The position numbers were made by a program, and so were the translations under genes. DNA of 64,000 nt from Rhizoctonia solani (taxonomy: Eukaryota; Basidiomycota; Agaricomycetes; Cantharellales; Ceratobasidiaceae), in NCBI RefSeq assembly GCF_016906535.1, contig NC_057382.1:806001-870000 (forward strand), read 5' to 3'. The notes below the pieces were generated by a model that did no database searches, was not told the DNA's origin, and saw nothing but the letters and a program-made list of their open reading frames with translations. Positions 56,413 through 64,000 of this stretch are shown piece after piece (the first letter of the stretch is position 1; each line of letters opens with the position of its first letter).

Positions 56413-58029
56413 CAGTGCTGTTCAAAACTGTTCACAGAATTGGGGCTTTTGTACTGTATCAGTTGTTACTCAATCAATTGTCACATGATGAGTTTGAAAT
56501 TCATCTGGCAAATCTGGTAGCATCTTCTCTGTCTAACACAATTTATCTTATTCAGTTTGAATGAGATTTGATGAAGATACATTCAAAACAAAGGAACACT
56601 CTCTGTGAACAGTTTGAACAATGGACTACAGGATATACAAGTCAAGCAAATATCAATACTTGGTTGGGCCACCTTTGGCTTTGATCCAAGCCTGAATCCT
56701 CCTAGCCATACTCTCTATCAAATCCTGGCACTTCTGGGCACTAACTTTGTCCCAAATCTCCTGCACCCTCTCCAATAATTCCAACATCCCACTTGCAGGG
56801 GTTTCATAGCTACAAAGCTCCCTCTTGATTTGATCCCAAAGTTTTCAACTGGATTGAGGTCTGAGGAGTTAGCAGGCTACTCAAAGACCTCTAAGCCACT
56901 CTCTTGGAACCAGTCTTGTACAATATGGGCCTTGTGGGAGCTTGCATTGTCTTGCATAAATATGACCTTCTCCATGTCCAACCCATAGTACTCCAGAGTT
57001 TGCTTGAATTCATCTTCTAAGATCTCCACATAGAGTTCCTTGGTGAGAGACCCATCTATCCTGCACATGAAACCAGGGCCTTCCCACCCCATGCATGCCC
57101 AAATCATGATATGGCCTCATCCATGCTTGTGGGTTTTGATGATCTGGTGGGGCTGAGGTGCCTGGCCAACCCTTTTATAGGCATAGCAGTGCCCATCTGA
57201 CCCAAATCTGTTGATCTTGGTCTTATCTGACCATTGAACCCTCTTCCAGTCATCCATTGTCCAGTGCTGGTGTGCCATAGCAAATTCATAATGTGCCTTG
57301 ATATGTTCCTTTGTCATAGCTGGCTTTTTGGGCTTGACAAAAAGCACCACACCAGCTTTCTGCACTGCCCAATGCACAGTAAGGCTTGAGACAGCAACCT
57401 CATTTGTGCTAGAGAGCTCTTGAGCAACTAGGCATGGGGTTGTGGGGGCAGGGCCAGTCAACAAGTGGGTGGCATGGCAAATATTGGTTGGTGAGAGCTT
57501 AGAAGGGTGGCCACCAGAGTGCTTGGGGAGCTCAGGACAGTGCATTGCCCTTGTCCTGCTAATTATTCCAGGACTGACACCAGTTTGAGAGTGAACTTCT
57601 GAGAAGTGAAGGCCTTTTTTGAGCTTATCAACAACATTCTGGACATCAGAGGGAGGCAAACCTTTAGGCATGGTAGGCAGAGGACAGCAGAGGGTTGAGG
57701 CAGACTCAGAGCAATTGGGAGGGGTTAAATAACCTGCCAGTAGAGTATGACATCATTGAATGACATCATATGACATCATGGTTGATGTCACCATGAAATC
57801 ATTGGGGGGCTAGACCCCATTGTTCAAAACTGTTCACAGACATACCCTGATGATTTTGTTTGTTACTCAGTCAATTCTCAACCAAATCAGACCAAAAGAC
57901 ATACACCACATAGGGAAGGTGATAGTGCTTGTCTGAGTAAAACTTCAAATTGGTCCGCCCACTAGTGGTGAAATAATGGCTTGTTCATGAAGAAAACAGC
58001 ATCTCTGTGAACAGTTTTGAACAGCACTG
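56413..58029 (-). mobile_element. Tc1-type DNA transposon
   Basis: 1617 bp; inverted ends CAGTGCTGTTCAAAACTGTT (and further) at both sides; TA on each flank (56411-56412, 58030-58031). It encodes one transposase on the minus strand. It landed a few bases from the foldback element at 58036, in the same LTR. Confidence 0.95.
56653..57671 (-). pseudogene. Tc1-like DD34E transposase, inactivated
   Basis: Start ATG 57671 (MPKGLPPSDVQNVVDKLKKG), a helix-turn-helix N-terminus with a GGHPSKL linker. The catalytic core has Asp in VQWSDKTKI, Asp in IFMQDNASSHKA and Glu in DLNPVEN, with exactly 34 residues between the last two. The C-terminal part (ERVQEIWDKVSAQKCQDLIE, ending GGPTKY-stop at 56653) is complete. 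Breaks: TGA at 57117-57119 before GHIMIW, TAG at 56877-56879 where the family has Trp, and one frameshift near 56845. About 340 residues, the normal length. Confidence 0.93.
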
Positions 58030-58035
58030 TACATA

Positions 58036-59604
58036 CACTGAGCAGCAAAGGTATTGCAGGTCAGGAGAGGTCCAAAGTTTACCTCCATTGCTGAGCAGCC
58101 AATTGATGAATCCCATCCAAATTATACTGACACATGTGGCTATTGTGACACTATGTTTTAGCACAAAATCTCACAAATCTATCAAGAACTAAGCTCACAG
58201 CCCCACTTTTGCTGTAATGCAACCTGCAAAACTTTTGCCAATTGTGTTGAGCATCTTACAGATCTGCACATAACTGATTATGCAGTTCAGTATAAGTTCT
58301 GGTTTTTTGCACACACATTCTCAGTAATATGGGCCATTGCTGGACAGAGTATCAGCTTGTTTCACCCATTAGGGACTGTGTAACAGAACTGTCTTCTCAG
58401 GGCCAGTAAAAGAAACTCAAAATTGCAGTTACATTAAACTCAAGGCACTGTATGGGCTGGAATTGCTATAGGGTATCTCAGGTGACTGCTTGTACCTAGT
58501 GAGACTGTCTCCAAGACCATCCCATAGTTGGAACTGGCAATATGAGTGATTGCAGTGGGTTAGGCTGTATGAGCTGAAAATTGAAATGCCACCCATAAGC
58601 TGGAATCCAAGCCAAATGACATAGAACTTCTAGCAGTAGTAGACATAGATCAAGGGGATGCTGAGATCAGTTATCTATGGCAGCAGTGATGTGTACACAA
58701 AGATAGCATGCAGTATACACAGAGATTACAGTGAATGGGTGGGGTCTCAAATTGAACATGCTCTAACTCTGTGATTGTGAATTGGAAAAGGTTGAAACTC
58801 ATACAGTAGAAGGTGTCTCTAAGACACACCTTATGATGGAGAACTGGCTGTTTCCTGATTGACAATCACAGAGTTAGAGCATGTTCAATTTGAGACCCCA
58901 CCCATTCACTGTAATCTCTGTGTATACTGCATGCTATCTTTGTGTACACATCACTGCTGCCATAGATAACTGATCTCAGCATCCCCTTGATCTATGTCTA
59001 CTACTGCTAGAAGTTCTATGTCATTTGGCTTGGATTCCAGCTTATGGGTGGCATTTCAATTTTCAGCTCATACAGCCTAACCCACTGCAATCACTCATAT
59101 TGCCAGTTCCAGCTATGGGATGGTCTTGGAGACAGTCTCACTAGGTACAAGCAGTCACCTGAGATACCCTATAGCAATTCCAGCCCATACAGTGCCTTGA
59201 GTTTAATGTAACTGCAATTTTGAGTTTCTTTTACTGGCCCTGAGAAGACAGTTCTGTTACACAGTCCCTAATGGGTGAAACAAGCTGATACTCTGTCCAG
59301 CAATGGCCCATATTACTGAGAATGTGTGTGCAAAAAACCAGAACTTATACTGAACTGCATAATCAGTTATGTGCAGATCTGTAAGATGCTCAACACAATT
59401 GGCAAAAGTTTTGCAGGTTGCATTGCAGCAAAAGTGGGGCTGTGAGCTTAGTTCTTGATAGATTTGTGAGATTTTGTGCTAAAACATAGTGTCACAATGG
59501 CCACATGTGTCAGTATAATTTGGATGGGATTCATCAATTGGCTGCTCAGCAATGGAGGTAAACTTTGGACCTCTCCTGACCTGCAATACTTTTGCTGCTC
59601 AGTG
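58036..59604. mobile_element. Foldback DNA transposon (copy 3)
   Basis: 1569 bp; same ends and arms as copies at 35825 and 48400; TA on both sides (58034-58035, 59605-59606). Sits at the same TA of the DE LTR as copy 1. Confidence 0.9.
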
Positions 59605-59857
59605 TACCCTTAGTCACTTAGGCTTAAGTAACATTAGTCTAAGGTACTATACATAACCAACCACCTGCACTTGATAGTTGCTAGACTATTTGTTAGGAGT
59701 TGTTATTCCTGATAACCTAGCCTATATTGTGCATATATTCTGTGCATATATTCTGATTCCTAATATTAGTTAGCTATTCCCATATACATTTTGTATATAG
59801 TAATTCTTTCTTACTCCTGTACTTACACAACTCTCAACAGAAGTACTTCTGAGGGTC

Positions 59858-60967
59858 TGTTATAGATAGGGAAAAAAGGTAATAAAACTAAATACTCTAA
59901 AGAGGAAAGAAAGTAACCAAAAGAAGAGAAAAGTCAAATAAGGTAACAATCTAACTATAAAAGGTAAAAGCTTAGAAGGAAGAGTAAGACAAGAAGTCTA
60001 TGCTAGTGTAATCAGAGTATATTAAAGTAACTAGTTATCTTGCTATAAGAGTAGAGTAGTTAGTATCAGGGTGATCCCTACCAATAACTAGTAATGTGTG
60101 TATTACTGTTCAGCAGGCAATGCAAGGTACAGACAGAGTAGTACAAAACCTAAATGTCAGTCTCTGGAACTCAGTGCAATTTAATTGAGAATTATGGAAA
60201 TTTATTTCCCTGTCTCCAACAGCTGACAAGGAGGTAAAGGTGTTGTGGAAGCACCAAATACTTTAGCAGACTGCCAGAGAGTCTTAGCAGGGTTGTACTT
60301 GAGCTGATTCTAGGTTCCCTGTATAGGTTGGGGCCATCCTAGAGGCTATATGTGCCAAACTTAAGAGCCTTTAGGCTAATTTACTATGTATGATACTTAA
60401 AGAGATCAATAGAAGAAGTTCTTAAGATTCACACTAGGCTGAGAGAGGATGGTAAAATGTGATGCATTCAAAAGGCCAGTTCAAGGGGTTATTTATACCC
60501 TTAGAGGCCTGTGATTACTATATACAGTAGGGTAAGGTACATGACAAGATGAAAAGAGATGAAAAGTTAAGTGAGAGCCTATCTCACAAAGCTATGCCTT
60601 ATAAGAGTTAGCCTCCAGTTCTAAAAATATCCTTCCCCTCACTAAGACACTCTAGGAAAAGGCTGAAACAAGCTGTGCTCTTAGTGAGGCCCAGACCTTC
60701 CTCTTGACTACTTGGGTTAGCAGCTTCTGGAAAGCAGAGTGCTTACTTAAGAACAGTCTTTCAGTTAGACTCAAGCTATTAAGCTTTTCATTCAAGGGAC
60801 TGTTTCTCCCTTAATACCTTGAGTATTTACACAATTAAAAATAATAGAAATAACAGAAAGATTCCAGGAATATTTCTATCTGCTTTACATGTGTCTGTCT
60901 ACACTAATTCCAAGGCTACATCATGTTTGCTTTGCCATTCTTTACTACTTTATCCTGTTCCATAACA
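59858..60967 (-). repeat. Solo LTR, family G
   Basis: 1110 bp; ends TGTTATAGATAGGG...TTCCATAACA; perfect 5-bp duplication GGGTC (59853-59857 and 60968-60972). On the minus strand GGGTATAAATAACCCC gives a strong TATA box. No coding region. Confidence 0.93.
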
Positions 60968-61725
60968 GGGTCCAGCTACTTAGCTGGCTACTGGGACCTG
61001 TCTGTGGTGAAAGACAAGATAAAATTGACTTGGGGTCTCCAAGCAATTTTTCCTCCATATATATAACAAAGGTGCTATCTACAAGTGGTCTGTGCATGTG
61101 TGAAAAAGAAGACTACATGTGAAAAGAGAAGCATGCTGCAGGCTGCACAGAAGCATGGATTTGCAATAAGTGCCCTTGGGGCAGCATCTCAGCACAGCAT
61201 CTTGGCATAATAAGCACCAAGATCACATGATTGAAAAAGAAAGATTAAGAGTCCATAAAACATACTAAAAATAATAGAAAAAATAGGAGATTCTAGTGGT
61301 ATAAACTGTAAGGGTGTAACACTTGGGGCAAATATCAGGGACTGTTGTTATTTACTATGTACCAAAGTATTAACTCCCTCAAGTGTTTCAGTTGCCACCT
61401 GTAACCCCTGTACCCCCTCTTGATATCAATCATGTATATACTTGTTTGTGTGCCTTCTCAGGGTATAAAAGATCCTTTTCAAGACACTTCTGATGTATCC
61501 CACTTTTATCCTACTTTACTCTTATATATTGACATATACACACAAGCCTTTAACAGCTTATCTGCAAATTTACTTTAGTGATTGACTCACTGTAAATAGC
61601 ATAGAGGTTATTCAGCGCTGTTGTAACCGCACTGTAAGGTGGGTTACACACTGGTGGGCAGGCACTTAAGGCCATACTAAACAGTGCAAATTGCTATCTA
61701 AGGCTATACTACAGTGGCACAAGTC

Positions 61726-62374
61726 ACCTCTTTTTGGGTGGACCCTGGCTCAGGGCAAGCTGACCAAGCAAGGCTGGCAGGGCAGGAATTTGACCATTTG
61801 ATGCGCCTTGACAAGAAGAACCAGAATCTGTAATAAAAAATTTTTCAGTCCTCAGGATCCTTGTTCCAACTTTGGTTTTGGTCACTTGTACATACCTAGT
61901 CCCCTTCCAATGCCATTTTTTGTTGATTGTCTTTCTCAATGCATTTGAAAAAGCAAAGCAAAGCAGCAAAGGATTGCAAGTGGCTGAAAAGACAATGCAT
62001 AGACCCATGTAATACTGCAAGCAATGGTAGCCAATATGCTCCCTCAAGCAGAGAGAGCACCAACAACAGCAGCAATGCTGCTGTCATAACCCATATCTGG
62101 AAAGGTTATTACCATATATATCCACTGTCAAAGATATATAGTATATGTGATGCACAGTGATATATGAATAATATATGTTGCTGGGGGATGTTGCACTCCC
62201 CTGCCCCCCTAGCCATGGGCCAATGTTATAGGAGCCTGCAGGCAAGGTCTGAATAATATATTATAGAAGAGATTATGTCATCCCCCCCCACCTCAAATCC
62301 ATAGTAGTTTAGTAAAGTATTTGATAAAGGACTGGAGGGGGGAGGTCATGTGACCCTGGTGGACTGTCAGTCTC
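61726..62374. other. Unidentified insertion, no clear gene
   Basis: A minus-strand frame 62047-61724 (includes ALRKTINKKWHWKGTRYVQV) has no family I recognise. AT-rich palindromic text (ATATAT) lies at 62110-62180 and C-rich tracts at 62200-62290. Ends not defined. Confidence 0.35.
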
Positions 62375-62945
62375 TGTTACAACCTCCTTACTTATACCAT
62401 TGGATTTGCCTGATTTTTCTAATATTTTTACTATTTTTTACAAACTTGTTATTTTTACTTTTTCAATCACGTGATCTTGGTGCTTACTATGCCAAAATGC
62501 CCCGCCAAGATGCCGTGCCAAGGGTGCTTAGAAGAAATCCACGCTTCTGCACAGCCCGCAGCACGCTTCTTATTTCCTTTATGTACTTCCTTTCTCATGC
62601 ACACAGACCATGTAGATAGTGCGCCTTTGTCTATATATACAGCAGGAAAATTGCTTGGGAACACCAAGTTGATTTTACCTTGTCTCTTACTCATTAGAGA
62701 AGGTAGCCAGCCAGCTAAGTAGCCAGCCCTCAGTAGTAACAGATACACTCACCCCTTACCTTACCTACCACACCTCCAGGCCTCCGGCCCCTTTGCATTG
62801 ACAGTAGATAGTTGGTCATTGCCTTAAGCAACTTACTTAGTTAGTAGATAGCCTTAGTTAGTTAGATTCCATAAGCCAGTGTAGTAGTACAGCCACAAGT
62901 GCCTGCCCACTAGCGTGTACCCAACCTTACAGTTGGCATTCAACA
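62375..62945 (+). repeat. Solo LTR, family B
   Basis: 571 bp; TGTTACAACC...CATTCAACA; perfect 5-bp duplication GTCTC (62370-62374 and 62946-62950). Contains TCTATATATACAGCAG, then the self-primer-like CAAGTTGATTTTACC (about 62667-62681) and ATCACGTGATC (62466-62476). Confidence 0.94.
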
Positions 62946-63545
62946 GTCTCTAAGTCATGAGCCCTTAGAGTAATGACAGCTCTGACTGCATATATGTGAG
63001 TATATGCGGCCTTCTAAAGACTGTGGAATATCCTATTAGTAGGTGGCTTGGTCAGGAGACATGCCAGCAAAGGCATGGGTCATGACACTGTGCATGTGTA
63101 AAATAGAAGCCACATGTGAAAAGGGAAGCATACTGTGGACTGCACAGAAGCATGGATTTCTCCTAAGCACCCTTGGCACAGCATCTCAGTATGGCATCTT
63201 GGCATGTGTAAGCACCAAGATCACATGATTGAAAAACAAAAGATATAAGGTCCATAAAAGTAGTAAAAATATTAGAAAAATAGTGCAGTTTTGGTGTTAT
63301 AATTTGTAGGGGTAACACTTAGGCTTAAGTAACATTAGTCTGAGGTACTATACATAACCAACCACCTGCACTTCATAGTTGCTTGACTATTTGTTAGGAG
63401 TTGTTTATTCCTGATAAACCTAGCATATATTGTGCATATATTCTGTGCATATATTCTGATACTTGATACTAGCTCTTGGTTACTTTCCTATACATTCTGT
63501 ATATAGTAATCTTTTCTTAATCCTGTACTTACACAACTCTTAACA

Positions 63546-64000
63546 GCCCCCTTGCCCATGACTACATCTTTGGTTGCCCTGGCCTACCCCATTGACCTGG
63601 TGTCATAAACAGAGGTAAATAGAACTAGCCAGAATTTGTTATGTATCACATGGTATTTCATTCACAGCTCACCATCCACAATAATCTGCATATATCTGAC
63701 TTTCTGATTTAATGGCCATTTGTCTCCTATTTTCCATTATTCCTGCCATTACTCTATGTAATGCTCATATTGACTGTGTGTGTTACATATTGTTCAATAG
63801 AGCTCCTTTTGCTTGTTCTAACTCTGCCTGCCACATGCTCATACAATAAGATCTCATAGAGATATTAGCTTCACAAGATTCTGTCTATGTGGCTCAAGTA
63901 CCTTACTAGTCATTATATTTATATCTTTACATCTAGCTCATCACATGACTAGCTCTAACTTGGGAAATGAACCTTATTCCTAGCTTAGCTGAGTCATACC
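63546..64000. other. Right-edge sequence, no gene recognised
   Basis: A stretch at 63601-63637 (TGTCATAAACAGAGGTAAAT, then AGAACTAGCCAGAATT) is the inverted counterpart of 32076-32112, probably the end of a shared SINE or LTR. Nothing else recognised. Confidence 0.4.

Larger units (their letters stand above)
55157..59839 (+). repeat. DE-family solo LTR, split by Tc1 and foldback elements
   Basis: About 1.49 kb once the insertions are removed. Ends TGTTATGGATATGAC...CTCTCAACA; perfect 5-bp duplication GAAGT (55152-55156 and 59840-59844). TATAAAAGG at about 55912 suggests plus-strand sense. This copy defines the family's full extent. Confidence 0.94.
54429..61321 (-). repeat. B-family LTR, split by several insertions
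   Basis: Pieces 54429-54553, 55083-55156, 59845-59857 and 60973-61321 reassemble into one B LTR with ends TGTTGTACACC and GGGTGTAACA. Flanks CCTGG (54424-54428) and CTTGG (61322-61326) are a target duplication with one C/T difference. Confidence 0.78.
61619..63317 (-). repeat. B-family LTR fragments around an unidentified insertion
   Basis: 61619-61725 matches the start (TGTTGTAACCGC...) and about 63091-63317 the end (GGGGTAACA) of a B LTR. The middle is replaced by 61726-63090, which itself contains a complete B solo LTR (62375-62945). The outer flanks do not match (AGCGC and CTTAG), so a deletion is likely. Confidence 0.6.
53787..63545 (+). repeat. Outermost DE-family LTR of the nested tower
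   Basis: DE sequence appears in order at 53787-54428, 61322-61613 and 63318-63545, separated by insertions. Flanks are TCCCC (53782-53786) and GCCCC (63546-63550): one mismatch in five. About 350 bp of the LTR is missing between the second and third pieces. The first bases are worn (TGTCTCAA for TGTTATGG). Confidence 0.65.

Overview
The window looks like a transposon-dense, gene-poor stretch of a filamentous fungal nuclear genome. A basidiomycete of the Rhizoctonia/Ceratobasidium kind is my best guess. The guess rests on chromodomain Ty3/gypsy elements of the self-priming Tf1/Tf2 type, a Tnp2-type (CACTA) transposase remnant, hAT and Tc1 transposons, and short GT-AG introns in the few gene-like stretches. 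I see no rRNA, no convincing tRNA gene, no telomere repeat and no prokaryotic feature.

Layout. 1-1063: start of a minus-strand LTR element (LTR, primer site, start of gag). 1064-6377: decayed minus-strand gypsy element of LTR family B, cut by the first element and by a solo LTR of family A. 6378-9916: pieces of a 1.5-kb LTR family (called DE here), a second solo A LTR and a small hAT MITE. 9917-12247: multi-exon gene for a lysine-rich protein. 12753-17190 and 24556-28992: two near-identical 4.4-kb hAT transposons in opposite orientation, both with dead transposases and both carrying the same internal TA-flanked TIR element. Between them (17191-24555) lies a CpG-rich enclave with about 48 copies of a 72-bp satellite. 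29879-32799: second multi-exon low-complexity gene, minus strand. 33503-35497: broken Tnp2 transposase. 35498-37630: DE LTR fragment with a 1.57-kb foldback transposon. 38585-39538: Cys/His-rich hypothetical gene, minus strand. 39594-48391: nested stack with a DE solo LTR holding a complete gypsy element (family C), whose 3' LTR holds a B solo LTR. 48400-53523: second foldback, a DE fragment and the 3' half of a plus-strand B element. 53787-63545: tower of nested insertions up to four deep (DE > B > DE > Tc1 and foldback), plus LTRs G and B and a 529-bp TIR element.

Most boundaries rest on target-site duplications (TSDs) read directly: GCTTC, ATTTT, GGTTG, AAAAC, CCTTT, GAAGT, GGGTC and GTCTC (5 bp), ATCCCGAG (8 bp, hAT) and TA (Tc1, foldback). 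They give a relative insertion order. Almost every transposon ORF is broken, mostly by TGA where the family should have CGA. The elements also look CpG-poor while the satellite enclave is CpG-rich, so C-to-T decay at CpG probably shaped the region. The best candidates for living genes are the lysine-rich gene, the minus-strand multi-exon gene and the Cys/His-rich gene.
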